From an uncultured Spirochaetaceae bacterium (GTDB taxonomy: Bacteria; Spirochaetota; Spirochaetia; Sphaerochaetales; Sphaerochaetaceae), in the NCBI GenBank assembly GCA_900315435.1, contig OMYY01000020.1, positions 1-47,658 of the forward strand: a DNA stretch of 47,658 bases, written 5' to 3'. Of this stretch, positions 24,315 to 33,025 are shown one piece after another; position 1 is the stretch's first letter, and each line of letters opens with the position of its first letter. The translations under genes were made by a program, and so were the position numbers. The notes beneath the pieces were generated by a model, which was not told the DNA's origin, made no database searches, and saw only the letters and a program-made list of their open reading frames with translations.

Positions 24315-24985
24315 CACTCCACCTCCAACAGATGGAAGTGCTGCTTGTCGAACGTCAGCATCCCCTCGTCGCGCAGTTTCCCCAGACAGGCGCTCATGGC
24401 GCTTCGCTCCACTCCAAGATAGTCGGCAAGTTCCTGCCGGTTGAAGGGAATGTCAAAGACCGCGCTATGGGCCTTCCTCGATTCCATCGAAAGGTAGGAG
24501 AGCAATTTGTCCCGGGTGGTACGCTGGCCCATGTGGGTCACCTTCTCATTGAAACGGATGTTCTTGTTGGAAAGCACATGGATCAGGTTGGCGACCAAAG
24601 TGCGCCACACCTTCTCGTCCAGCGAACCTTGCTGGAGCAGGCGGTGGCAGTCCAACCAATAGACGACACAGCCGCTGTCCGCGACCACGTTGACCGCAAG
24701 CGGCCGTTGGGGCCGACTACAGGCAAACGACTCGGCAAAAATCAGCCCCGCGGAGATACGTCCCATCAAATTCCGGTTTCCCCAGAAATCGTTCTGTTCT
24801 ATGAAAATGGTACCATCGACGACAATACCGAACTTGTCGGTCCGCTCCCCTTCCCGCAGCAACACCTCGCCTCTCGCATAGCGTGCCAGCTGGGCGCCTT
24901 GGGCTTCCAGGATGAGGGAAATGGTATGCTCGTCGAATCCCATGAAGAGCGGAGCGCGCGCCAATATGGAAAGAAAATCTGCCAT
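24314..24985 (-). CDS. Crp/Fnr-family regulator (HcpR-like)
   Basis: A 223-residue regulator with an N-terminal cyclic-nucleotide-binding fold (LLREGERTDKFGIVVDGTIF near 42-61) and a C-terminal winged helix (FNRQELADYLGVERSAMSAC near 180-199). The four-cysteine iron-sulfur set of FNR is not present at the N-terminus. This leaves nitric-oxide sensing through haem, as in HcpR-type proteins, as a possibility. It is divergent from the ferredoxin-hcp operon and has AAAGGA before ATG 24985. A palindromic site lies in the shared intergenic region. Confidence 0.88.
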   Translation of the reverse strand: MADFLSILARAPLFMGFDEHTISLILEAQGAQLARYARGEVLLREGERTDKFGIVVDGTIFIEQNDFWGNRNLMGRISAGLIFAESFACSRPQRPLAVNVVADSGCVVYWLDCHRLLQQGSLDEKVWRTLVANLIHVLSNKNIRFNEKVTHMGQRTTRDKLLSYLSMESRKAHSAVFDIPFNRQELADYLGVERSAMSACLGKLRDEGMLTFDKQHFHLLEVE

Positions 24986-24995
24986 TTTTATCCTT

Positions 24996-25011
24996 TGTTG
25001 GTTTTCCAACA
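24996..25011. promoter_or_regulatory. Palindromic Crp/Fnr-type operator between regulator and hcp operon
   Basis: TGTTGG-TTTT-CCAACA is a perfect 6+6 inverted repeat with a four-base spacer, the geometry of an FNR-class site. It is centred at 25003.5. A GATAGT -10-like hexamer at 25028-25033 would place the hcp operon start near 25041, about 37-41 bases from the centre, the distance used for class II activation. It also overlaps the leader of the regulator gene, allowing autoregulation. Confidence 0.6.
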
Positions 25012-25068
25012 GCATTTCAGTCCCAAGGATAGTAGACTCGGCGGTGTACGTAAAGAGGGAGCTAGGAT

Positions 25069-25695
25069 ATGAGAAGAACGATTGTCTCCATCAATCAGGA
25101 ACTTTGCAATGGTTGCGGCGCCTGCGCCAGCGCCTGCCACGAAAACGCCATCGAGATGGGTTCAGATGGCAAGGCGCATCTGACGAGCGACCACTACTGC
25201 GACGGCATGGGCGATTGCCTTCCTGCCTGCCCCACTGGCGCCATCACCATCACTGTCCGCGAGGCGGAAGCCTATGACGAAGAGGCGGTCAAGGCGCACA
25301 AGCGCCAGATGGTTCCGGCAACAAGCGAACTCGCCCAGTGGCCGGTGCAGATAAAGCTGATGCAGCCGAACAACCCGGCCCTGCAGGGGGCTGACCTTCT
25401 TGTCGCCGCCACCTGCACCCCCTTTGCCTATCCTACGTTCCACCAGGACTTCATCAAGGGACATGCGGTCCTGGTCGGATGTCCGAAGCTGGACGACGAG
25501 GATTACAGCCTGAAGCTGGGCGCCATCCTCAAGGCGAATGACATCAGGAGCATCTCTCTGGTGCGCATGGAGGTTCCCTGCTGTGGGGGCATGACCTATT
25601 TCCTCCAGAAGGCGATCGCCCTGAGCGGCAAGCCTCTTTCTCTCAGAGTCATCACGATTTCCACCGAAGGCAAGGTGCTTTCGGACGAGCAATAA
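25069..25695 (+). CDS. Two-cluster 4Fe-4S ferredoxin-like protein of the hcp operon
   Basis: A 208-residue protein with two [4Fe-4S] motifs: CNGCGACASACHENAIE (near 13-29) and CDGMGDCLPACPTGAI (near 44-59). A C-terminal domain of unknown fold follows, with CTPFAYPTFH, LVGCPKLDDEDY and VPCCGGMTYFLQKA, the last possibly binding another metal. Proteins of this layout are regularly encoded beside hybrid-cluster protein and likely donate its electrons. It starts with GGAGCTAGG upstream of ATG 25069 and precedes hcp by 28 bases. Confidence 0.88.
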   Translation: MRRTIVSINQELCNGCGACASACHENAIEMGSDGKAHLTSDHYCDGMGDCLPACPTGAITITVREAEAYDEEAVKAHKRQMVPATSELAQWPVQIKLMQPNNPALQGADLLVAATCTPFAYPTFHQDFIKGHAVLVGCPKLDDEDYSLKLGAILKANDIRSISLVRMEVPCCGGMTYFLQKAIALSGKPLSLRVITISTEGKVLSDEQ

Positions 25696-25723
25696 CGAAA
25701 ACCAAAACAAGGAGAACTACAAC

Positions 25724-27319
25724 ATGGATACAGCGATGTTTTGTTACCAGTGCGAGCAGACGGCCCTTTGCAAGGGTTGCACGAAGAGCGGCGTATGCGG
25801 CAAGAAGCCAGAGGTCGCAGGCCTGCAGGACAAACTGATTGGAGCCCTCGTCGGACTCTCCAGAGCCCTGAGCGGCAACTCCCCGGACAAGACCACCAGC
25901 AAGCTGATGCTTGAGGGTCTGTTCATGACCATCACCAACGCCAACTTCGATGGCGAGGCGATCGAGAAGATGATCGAGCTGGTCCACCAGGACAAAGTCC
26001 GCATCGGTGGCGAGGACTGCGGTACTTGCGGCACCAAGTGTGGCAGAATGGACGACTACAATCTGGAGAAACTCTGGGACGACAACGAGGACATCCGCTC
26101 CTTGAAGAGCCTGATCCTGTTCGGCATCAAGGGCATGGCGGCCTACGCCTACCACGCGTTGATGCTGGGACTCGAGGACGAGGATGTCAACAAGTTCTTT
26201 GCCGAAGCGCTCTTTGCCATCGGGGAAGACTACGGCCAGGACACCCTGCTTCCCCTCGTGCTGAAGGTCGGCGAGGTCAACCTGAAGTGCATGGCCCTGC
26301 TGGACAAGGCGAACACCTCCACCTATGGGAACCCTGTCCCGGTCACTGTGCCCCTGACTATCGAGAAGGGTCCCTTCATCGTGGTCACCGGCCATGACCT
26401 GAAGGACCTCGAGCTGCTTCTGAAGCAGACTGAGGGCAAGGGCATCAACATCTATACCCATGGAGAGATGCTGCCGGCCCATGGCTATCCGCTCTTGAAG
26501 AAATACCCCCACCTGAAAGGCAATTTCGGAACCGCTTGGCAGAACCAGCAGAAGGAGTTCGACAACATTCCCGCTCCAATCCTTTTCACCACCAACTGCC
26601 TGATGCCGCCAAGGGCAAGCTACAGCGACCGCGTCTTCACCACGGAAGTAGTCGGGTTCCCCGGAGAGGTCCATATCGGCCCTGAGAAGGATTTCACCCC
26701 GGTGATCCGGAAAGCTCTGGAACTGGGCGGCTATCCGGAAGACCACAAGATGACGGGAATCAACGGAGGTTCCACGGTGATGACCGGCTTCAGCCACAGC
26801 TTCATCCTGCAGAACGCCCCTGCGGTCGTCGAGGCTGTCAAAGCTGGCAAGATCAGCCACTTCTTCCTTGTTGCCGGTTGTGATGGCGCGAAGCCGGGAC
26901 GCAACTACTACACCGAGTTCGTCAAGCAGACCCCGAAGGATTCCATCGTCCTGACCTTGGCCTGCGGCAAATACCGGTTCAACGACCTGGATCTGGGTAC
27001 TGTCGCCGGACTTCCCCGCTTGATGGACATGGGCCAGTGCAACGATGCCTATGGCGCCGTACAGGTGGCCGTCGCCTTGAGCAAGGCCTTCGGCTGCAGT
27101 GTCAACGAGCTTCCGCTCTCCTTCATCATCTCCTGGTACGAGCAGAAAGCCGTCTGTGTCCTGCTTACCCTGTTGTACCTGGGCATCAAGCATATCAAGC
27201 TCGGACCTAGTCTTCCCGCCTTCCTTTCGAAGAACGTGCTGGACTATCTGGTGAAGCACTATCAGATCGCCCCGATCACCACCCCAGAGGAAGACCTCAA
27301 GGAGTGCCTGCATGCATGA
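25724..27319 (+). CDS. hcp: Hybrid-cluster protein (hydroxylamine / NO reductase)
   Basis: A 531-residue Hcp. The N-terminal cysteine motif FCYQCEQTALCKGCTKSGVC (residues 6-25) binds the cubane cluster. Hybrid-cluster ligands appear around EDCGTCGTKCGRMDD, TTNCLMPP, VAGCDGAKPG and LACGKYRFND. It reduces nitric oxide or hydroxylamine in the cytoplasm during nitrosative stress. AAGGAG lies eight bases before the ATG. It overlaps the DUF488 gene by 8 bases and is probably under the adjacent Crp/Fnr regulator. Confidence 0.96.
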   Translation: MDTAMFCYQCEQTALCKGCTKSGVCGKKPEVAGLQDKLIGALVGLSRALSGNSPDKTTSKLMLEGLFMTITNANFDGEAIEKMIELVHQDKVRIGGEDCGTCGTKCGRMDDYNLEKLWDDNEDIRSLKSLILFGIKGMAAYAYHALMLGLEDEDVNKFFAEALFAIGEDYGQDTLLPLVLKVGEVNLKCMALLDKANTSTYGNPVPVTVPLTIEKGPFIVVTGHDLKDLELLLKQTEGKGINIYTHGEMLPAHGYPLLKKYPHLKGNFGTAWQNQQKEFDNIPAPILFTTNCLMPPRASYSDRVFTTEVVGFPGEVHIGPEKDFTPVIRKALELGGYPEDHKMTGINGGSTVMTGFSHSFILQNAPAVVEAVKAGKISHFFLVAGCDGAKPGRNYYTEFVKQTPKDSIVLTLACGKYRFNDLDLGTVAGLPRLMDMGQCNDAYGAVQVAVALSKAFGCSVNELPLSFIISWYEQKAVCVLLTLLYLGIKHIKLGPSLPAFLSKNVLDYLVKHYQIAPITTPEEDLKECLHA

Positions 27320-27662
27320 GCTCAAGGTGAAACGGGTGTATCAGGAATCGGATGCCGCTGACGGCATCCGGATCCTGGTGGACCGCATGTGGCCCCGTGG
27401 CATTTCCAAGGACCGCATGGATGCCTGGATCAAGAGCGTGGCTCCCTCCTCCGAACTGAGAAAACACTTCCATGACGGAACCCTCTCCTTCGAGCAATTC
27501 AAGGAGAAGATGGTCAAGGAGCTGGAAGCCAGCGATACGGCTCAGGCGTTCAAGCTCAAGGTCAGGGAGGTTCTGCACAAAAGCGATGTGACGCTGCTCT
27601 TCGCGGCAAAGGACGAGGAGCACAACAACGCGGTCGTGCTGAAGGGATGGATTCTTGGTTGA
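27312..27662 (+). CDS. DUF488 (YeaO-like) protein
   Basis: A 116-residue DUF488 protein with the typical RILVDRMWPRGISKDRMDAW (near 19-38) and LLFAAKDEEHNNAVVLKGWI toward the end. The family is small, cytoplasmic and of unsettled function. Members are often found near stress genes. Its start lies inside the last codons of hcp, so translation is coupled, and it ends at a strong terminator. Confidence 0.9.
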   Translation: MHELKVKRVYQESDAADGIRILVDRMWPRGISKDRMDAWIKSVAPSSELRKHFHDGTLSFEQFKEKMVKELEASDTAQAFKLKVREVLHKSDVTLLFAAKDEEHNNAVVLKGWILG

Positions 27663-27663
27663 C

Positions 27664-27685
27664 AACGGGGCTTCGGCCCCGTTTT
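27664..27685 (+). terminator. Intrinsic terminator of the hcp operon
   Basis: AACGGGGC, a TTCG tetraloop, then GCCCCGTT and a short T run: an eight-pair, very stable rho-independent terminator two bases after the DUF488 stop. The A run on its left could also serve the convergent ATPase gene. Confidence 0.92.
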
Positions 27686-27691
27686 GTGTCC

Positions 27692-28894
27692 CTAGCACCC
27701 CATATGCTCTTGAGGATTGAACACGTAAGGTGCCGTACGTGGCGTAAACAGCGCGTCGCTCTTCTTCCAGTTCACAAACCGCATTCCACTGAAGGAAGGA
27801 ACATCATCACCTGCATAGATGACGGTATGTTGCTGGTCGCAGTCTGGGGTCACCGAAGCGAAATAGTCCATATTCGCACAGTAATCGGCCCGCAAGGCCA
27901 TTCCACTTTTGATTTCAAACGGACGGATGGTTTGTCCATCCTGCAAGATCAGATCAACTTCCTTTCCTCGTTTGTTTCGGGAAAAATGCAGAAAACGTTC
28001 CGTCCTGTTGAGATAGGCCATCTTATAGGCTTCAGAAACAATCATGGTCTCAAACAACGGTCCCAACAGGCGGTCATTACCAAGCAAATCGGGGGTCATG
28101 ATTCCAAGCAGACCACACACCAGACCCGTATCGCAAAAATACACCTTCGGCGTCTGAGTCAGGACTTTTTCACGGTTTCCTGAATAGGGAGTCAGCATAT
28201 GGATCAAATGCGACCTGGCAAGAATTGCCATCCAGCTTTTGATTGTCGGACTACTGACTCCAGTCATGTCGCCCAACTCACGATAATCCAACAATCCCCC
28301 GGTACGTCCGGCAAGCAATTGCATGAACGTCGCGAAACGATCCAAGTCCTTCACTCCTTCACTAGCCACATCTTTCTCAAGATACAAACTGATGTAATCC
28401 TGGTAATACGCGTATGGACTCGTCGTTTCGGACACCACGGCAGGCAACCCCCCAACCAACAACTGGCTATTCCTGTCCAAGACATATCCACCCGATGCAA
28501 GTTCATCCAAAGACAAAGGAAACAGCCAGACCAAACCTGTCCGTCCTACGAGGCTCTGGACCAATGCGATCTGCCGGCTGCCTGTCAGCACATATTGACC
28601 TTTTTTCCCTCGTGCAACACTTCGCGCCTGTATGGTAGGAATCAATTCCGGGACATTCTGGATTTCATCGAGGATGACTGGTTCCGGATACCTCAGGAAA
28701 AAAGCATCCGGGTCATGTCTGGCGAGTGTCTGAGGGCCATGTTGCTCGAGGTTGACATAGGTGAACGACGGGCACACATGTCTGACCATGGTGGTTTTTC
28801 CCGCCTGTCGAGGACCATACACGGTCACTGCAGGGTACCGCTGGAGAGTTTCCAGCACTTTTTGCTCACAGGAACGGGTGATATATCTTTCCAT
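27692..28894 (-). CDS. AAA-14/DUF4143 family ATPase
   Basis: A 400-residue ATPase. Walker A is VYGPRQAGKTTMVRH (near 25-39), Walker B is EPVILDEIQNVP (near 71-82) and the sensor TGSRQ is near 105. The DUF4143 C-terminal domain carries KVYFCDTGLVCGLLG and the nuclease-like KRGKEVDLIL, ending in FEIKSG. Such genes are common in anaerobes in many copies; their role is not settled, with defence or toxin-antitoxin links suggested. No clear ribosome site precedes ATG 28894. The open frame extends to 29371 but that part shows no family similarity. A broken relative lies at 29689-30972. Confidence 0.88.
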   Translation of the reverse strand: MERYITRSCEQKVLETLQRYPAVTVYGPRQAGKTTMVRHVCPSFTYVNLEQHGPQTLARHDPDAFFLRYPEPVILDEIQNVPELIPTIQARSVARGKKGQYVLTGSRQIALVQSLVGRTGLVWLFPLSLDELASGGYVLDRNSQLLVGGLPAVVSETTSPYAYYQDYISLYLEKDVASEGVKDLDRFATFMQLLAGRTGGLLDYRELGDMTGVSSPTIKSWMAILARSHLIHMLTPYSGNREKVLTQTPKVYFCDTGLVCGLLGIMTPDLLGNDRLLGPLFETMIVSEAYKMAYLNRTERFLHFSRNKRGKEVDLILQDGQTIRPFEIKSGMALRADYCANMDYFASVTPDCDQQHTVIYAGDDVPSFSGMRFVNWKKSDALFTPRTAPYVFNPQEHMGC

Positions 28895-29688
28895 AACAAA
28901 ATAGTGCAAAATAATAAAGTACGGATTTACATTTCTGCAGCAGTATCGTGCAAAAACAAGAGAGGGAATACCAAAACTCAGAATCAAGCAGAACCCTTTC
29001 AGACGTGCCCTGATGGAATCTTCGACCTCGTCGCGTTTCTTCTCACGCTCGGATTTCTCGACGGTCTCAACCACAGTCCGGGTTACGGAATCGACGGCGG
29101 CATGCAGGTATACCATGCCGGACATACAAGAAAAGGCGTTTCCCCACATCCTTACCTGCCGTATTAGTTCTGCGACTGCCTTCTTGCCATGTATTTCTGA
29201 TATATGCTGACAGAGCCATAGGTTATTCCCGAGCTGACAAGGAACACCACCATGTGCACCAAAAGGTTGCCCTCGTCTCCGCTCTGGATACGCAGCAATC
29301 CGTCTGCAATCAGACCAATCACAAGACTCCCAATCAAACGTGTTTTGTGCATGGCATATAGTGTAAGGCATCGTCCTTTGGTGTGCCAGGGAAAAGAACG
29401 CAGGTCAGAACCTGGGGTCTTGGCACATGCACAGCTTCGCAAGCGGTACATACATCCCGACAGACCCGCGGCTCCACATCATCATGATACAGTCACGCAT
29501 GCATCGGAGCATCGAGACCGGGTCATCAATTCCAGAGCTGATTCCGGGAGCTGTAAGCAATGTCTGCGACAGGGTCCTGGAAAACGTATGGTCCCGCCCT
29601 ACACTTCTGCCCGGTCCGTTTTCGTTCTGAAGCGAAAAGGACTGCTTCACATCCTGTATGCTTTTTATTGAAAAACGTCTACCATATA
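28895..29688. other. Gene-poor interval between two DUF4143 loci
   Basis: About 800 bases with no secure gene. A short minus-strand frame at 29164-29352 could encode a 62-residue protein with two hydrophobic segments (LIGSLVIGLIADGLL and LVHMVVFLVSSGITYGSVSI), but it has no ribosome site. The minus-strand frame continuous with the ATPase gene contains a charged stretch followed by a hydrophobic one, again without a start signal. The interval is probably decayed or foreign sequence. Confidence 0.4.
29164..29352 (-). CDS. Possible small two-helix membrane protein (62 aa)
   Basis: An ATG at 29352 opens a frame with two membrane-like segments and a basic C-terminal tail (YQKYMARRQSQN). The hydrophobic pattern is more orderly than expected by chance. 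There is no Shine-Dalgarno and no recognisable family, and the longer frame to 29451 is not protein-like. Treat as uncertain. Confidence 0.25.
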   Translation of the reverse strand: MHKTRLIGSLVIGLIADGLLRIQSGDEGNLLVHMVVFLVSSGITYGSVSIYQKYMARRQSQN

Positions 29689-30972
29689 TCAGACATCTTT
29701 CAATAGAAAATCTGGGATGGACATGATGCGGATTCCACTTTCCGTGCAATGGGTCGGAACGTCTTGATCGACCAGAATATATTTTGGAAAACCATCCCGA
29801 ATATGGAGCAAGGATGCCATTTCCTGTTCTTTTTTCCCAGAATCATCCAGACCTTCCGCCACCTGGATATACATCTTCTTCTCAGAATCGTGCACGACAA
29901 AATCGGATTCCATGTGTTTCGTTGCCAGTTTCCCAGCTGCATTTTTCACTCTCGCCTGCGCTCGTCCCACATCAACGCTGTATCCCCGGGAGGCCAGCTC
30001 GTTGTACACCGCGTTCTCCAATAACCGCGGGCGATCGAACTGGCGGTAATTCAGGCGGGCGTTCCTGAGTCCGAGACCAGAGAAGTAGTGTTTCCGCTGT
30101 CCCGATAGATAGTCTTTTCCCCTGATGTCAAAACGCTTCGCAGTCTGGAACAAGAATGCATCTTCCATATACCGGACATACTCGGCAACAGTGTTCCGGG
30201 AAACTCCGGAGACACCCTCCGCCTGGAATTTCTCCGCGATATTGGCCGGGTTGACAAAGGACCCTGCCGACGAAGCGAGGAACCATTCCCGAGGTCCTCG
30301 GTATGGCGGACGTCGTGCCTTTCCATGATGTCCGTCAAGAACGTTTTCTCGAAAAGGCCTTTGAGATACTTCCCTCTTCCCTGGCCGCTTGGAACATTCA
30401 GCACCAACGGCATGCCCCCGTGGAGCAGATATTCCTGGAATGCCGGACGCCGCCCTCCCTGCCATGCGCTGGCAAACCCAGAGGATACACACGGACTTCG
30501 TCGCCACGCCCCGGAAGTTCGTCATGCTATCCGAGCTCAGCATATGGGAGTTGCTGCCCGTGATATACAAGTCGCATTTTCCCATCAGGCCAAGGACCGT
30601 ATCATAAAAGGCAAGCGCGTTTTCCGGGAATCTGACGCTTTCCGCCAAAAAGCCGTCGGGGATCGTAGTGCTGCATTGAATCTCATCGATGATGACGCAA
30701 CACCGCCCTTCCGCCCTCGCAATCCGGTCGCGCAGGTACCGATCGAGAAGGACAGGGGTCCGATACGCCGCATTCTCATTGCTGTCGAGCGCAAGATAGA
30801 GGAGATTCTTCTCGCCGATTCCCTAAGACAAAAGCCAAATCCGGTACAGTTCGTTCGGCAGATAGGTTCTCCCGCACCGTCTTAGCCCGGTGACCATCTT
30901 GCCCAATCCGTTGTCTTTGTTGCCAATCAGCTGGTTCAAATATCGATTCCTCTGTATCCGCACCCTCGCCAT
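29689..30972 (-). pseudogene. Broken DUF4143 ATPase
   Basis: Conserved blocks of a DUF4143 ATPase can be followed across frames. The N-terminus (KMVTGLRRCGRTYLPNEL, with the Walker A lysine replaced by Arg) is near 30890. An in-frame TAG lies at 30823-30825, then CCVIIDEIQ and CDLYITGSNSHML continue in the same frame. Frame changes occur near 30510 (RGDEVRVYPL), near 30477 (FQEYLLHGGMPLVLNV) and near 30290. The C-terminal nuclease-like part, including HMESDFVVHDSEKKMYIQV, reads to the stop at 29689. One nonsense codon and at least three frameshifts show it is not functional. A start near ATG 30972 is assumed. Confidence 0.85.
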
Positions 30973-31345
30973 CCTATGGAAAAACATGTGCAATAATTCA
31001 TGATGTTTTCTTAAAATGGTACAGCAATCTCCTTCCGACCCAACCTGTACGCTTCTGGTCCTTGGATTCCAGGCAACAGGCACTGATCACGTTGATCATC
31101 AGCCCACGAGAGGATGATGGATTGATGGACGGTGTAGGGAAGATGGGAAGCGCGCTGGAAACAGAAATACCTGTTAAGCCAAAATGGCATGCAAACCCTG
31201 CCCCTCCTCTGAGAGGCATCGTTTTCCCCTCACGGGAGGACCTGCTCGCCGCCATCTATAGGAGATTTCCTTGCCATCAGGCAGACGCACATCCCCCATG
31301 CGAAGGACGCAGGGGGATGGTGGTAGAATCAGATAGCTCGTGTTC
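30973..31345. other. Intergenic stretch with a strong hairpin
   Basis: No supported gene. At 31290-31319, CATCCCCC pairs with GGGGGATG, then an unpaired A, then TGCG pairs with CGCA around an AAGGA loop. It lies 27 bases after the stop of the sugar-kinase gene and probably ends that minus-strand transcript, though no T run follows. A plus-strand frame from 31062 is not convincing. Confidence 0.5.
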
Positions 31346-32419
31346 TCAGCGCAGAACCCGTCCGCTTCCGCGCGGCCCCTTCTTCAGCAAGGCGAGCACT
31401 TCGTCCTTGGTCGTGTAGTTGCAGTCGCCTTTGATGGTGTGGGCAAGGCAGGAGCAGGCAAGCGTGTACTCGAGCACGTACTGCAGGTCGTCCTTGATCT
31501 CCGGATCCTTCAGGGCGTAGACGAGACCGGCGCTGAAAGCATCCCCGACACCGATCGGGTCGACGATGTCATTGATGTGCCAAGGGGCGTATGTGCCGTC
31601 CACCAGCGGTCCGACATACTGCTTGTCGTTCTTGACATCATAGAGGATGCCACCCCAAGTATCGATATTGGCCGACGGCATGTCACGAAGAATCGTGGCG
31701 ATCAGCTTCAGGTTCGGGTACCGCCCGACCATCGTCTTGCAGAAATCGGGGTTGTGCTCGATCGAGTCGTTGGTATAGACACCGACGGTATCCGAGTCCT
31801 CGATGTTACCGATCAGCACATCGGCATAGGGCAGGATTTGGGCGCACACCTCCTGGGCAAGCTGCTTCTGTCCTTTCGAGGGATCCCACAGCCAGAGTTT
31901 CTGGCGATAGTTCATGTCGAAGGAAACGGTCAGTCCCATCTTCTTGGCCCGCTTGACGGCGTCAATGGTCACCTCGGCGGTATCCCGCGTGATAGCCGGG
32001 GAGATGCCGGAACAATGGAACCAATCGGCACCCTCCAGAATTTTCTCCCAGTCGTAGTCGCTGGGCCTGGAGTGGCTGAACACCGAGTCCTCGCGGTCAT
32101 AGATCACCTTGCTGGCACGCTGGTCGGCGCCACCCTCGACGTAGTAGGCACCCATACGGCCACGTTCCGAGCGGACGACCTCGCTGTCGTCGACACCGAT
32201 GCCACGCAGCATGGACAGGCAGCACTCCGCCACGTCGTTCTTCGGAAGTTTCGTGACAAATTTCGACGGACAACCCTGCAGGGCAAGAGACTCGGCAACG
32301 TTGCTTTCGCTTCCCGCGAACGTAATCGTGGCGTCACCCGGCCATGACTGGCGGATTTTCTGAACTCCGGGGGTTGTGATGCGGACCATGATTTCGCCAA
32401 AAGAAACCGTGTATTTCAT
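31346..32419 (-). CDS. PfkB-family sugar kinase (KdgK-like)
   Basis: A 357-residue ribokinase-family kinase. The N-terminal GDATITFAGSESNVAESLAL contains the substrate-binding Gly-rich motif. The C-terminal catalytic motif is DPIGVGDAFSAGLVY (near 292-306), a variant of the usual DTxGAGD with Pro and Val. Overall similarity is closest to 2-keto-3-deoxygluconate kinases, which make KDPG; fructokinase-like activity is an alternative. It follows pgsA by 10 bases, with a GAGGTGA site overlapping the pgsA stop. No other pectin or hexuronate genes are near. Confidence 0.8.
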   Translation of the reverse strand: MKYTVSFGEIMVRITTPGVQKIRQSWPGDATITFAGSESNVAESLALQGCPSKFVTKLPKNDVAECCLSMLRGIGVDDSEVVRSERGRMGAYYVEGGADQRASKVIYDREDSVFSHSRPSDYDWEKILEGADWFHCSGISPAITRDTAEVTIDAVKRAKKMGLTVSFDMNYRQKLWLWDPSKGQKQLAQEVCAQILPYADVLIGNIEDSDTVGVYTNDSIEHNPDFCKTMVGRYPNLKLIATILRDMPSANIDTWGGILYDVKNDKQYVGPLVDGTYAPWHINDIVDPIGVGDAFSAGLVYALKDPEIKDDLQYVLEYTLACSCLAHTIKGDCNYTTKDEVLALLKKGPRGSGRVLR

Positions 32420-32429
32420 TGTAGTAATT

Positions 32430-33023
32430 TCACCTCGTCATCTGAGAAAGACTCCCGTCACGGATAATGAGACGGATATAGTTCAGGAAAGAAACCACGC
32501 TGGCGATTGCGGAGAGCACGAAAACCACCTGCATGCAGGCATAGAAGGGTGAGAGCCGACTCACATCCATCATACTCGCCAAAAACAGGTAGAGGATGCC
32601 GAGCACGCCACCCACCGCGTAGGTGACCGTCTTGCTTTTGCCCCACATGTTTGCCGGCATCACATGGCCTTGGCTGACCATCAGCAACCTGACAAAGAGA
32701 ATCGCGAACTCGCGGTACATGATCACGACAAAGACCCAGCTGGGCATGATGCCGCTCATCATGAAGCAGACGAAATAGGTCAGGTGGGAAAGGGTGTCCC
32801 CAAACGGGTCCATCACCTTCCCCAAGTCGGTGACCAAGTGACAGCGCCGGGCGATCTTCCCGTCCAGCAGGTCGGTCAGCTCAATCGCCACGAACAGGAT
32901 GAGACAGGCGATGCTGGAGAACATCGTGACCTGAGGCCCCACCCAATAGCGCAGGTTGAACATGATGAAGAACAGGGGCGCCATGACCAGGCGGCCTACC
33001 GTCAGTTTGTTGGGGAGCGTCAT
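32430..33023 (-). CDS. pgsA: CDP-diacylglycerol-glycerol-3-phosphate phosphatidyltransferase
   Basis: A 197-residue membrane enzyme with four to five helices and the CDP-alcohol phosphotransferase signature D-G-x2-A-R-x8-G-x3-D-x3-D (in DLLDGKIARRCHLVTDLGKV followed by MDPFGD, near 52-78). It makes phosphatidylglycerol phosphate from CDP-diacylglycerol and G3P. The start is set at ATG 33023, eight bases from AAGGAG; a GTG at 33029 is too close. It lies two bases after the carboxypeptidase stop. Phosphatidylinositol or other CDP-alcohol synthases share the motif, so the acceptor is likely but not certain. Confidence 0.83.
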   Translation of the reverse strand: MTLPNKLTVGRLVMAPLFFIMFNLRYWVGPQVTMFSSIACLILFVAIELTDLLDGKIARRCHLVTDLGKVMDPFGDTLSHLTYFVCFMMSGIMPSWVFVVIMYREFAILFVRLLMVSQGHVMPANMWGKSKTVTYAVGGVLGILYLFLASMMDVSRLSPFYACMQVVFVLSAIASVVSFLNYIRLIIRDGSLSQMTR

Positions 33024-33025
33024 AA

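Noticed and set aside
28199-29167. 322-codon plus-strand frame
   Set aside because: Antisense to the DUF4143 ATPase, whose Walker motifs are intact.
28895-29371. N-terminal extension of the DUF4143 ATPase
   Set aside because: No family similarity and no ribosome site; the ATPase fold begins at the ATG at 28894.
31062-31418. 118-codon plus-strand frame
   Set aside because: Runs into the 3' end of the sugar-kinase gene on the other strand and has no recognisable feature.
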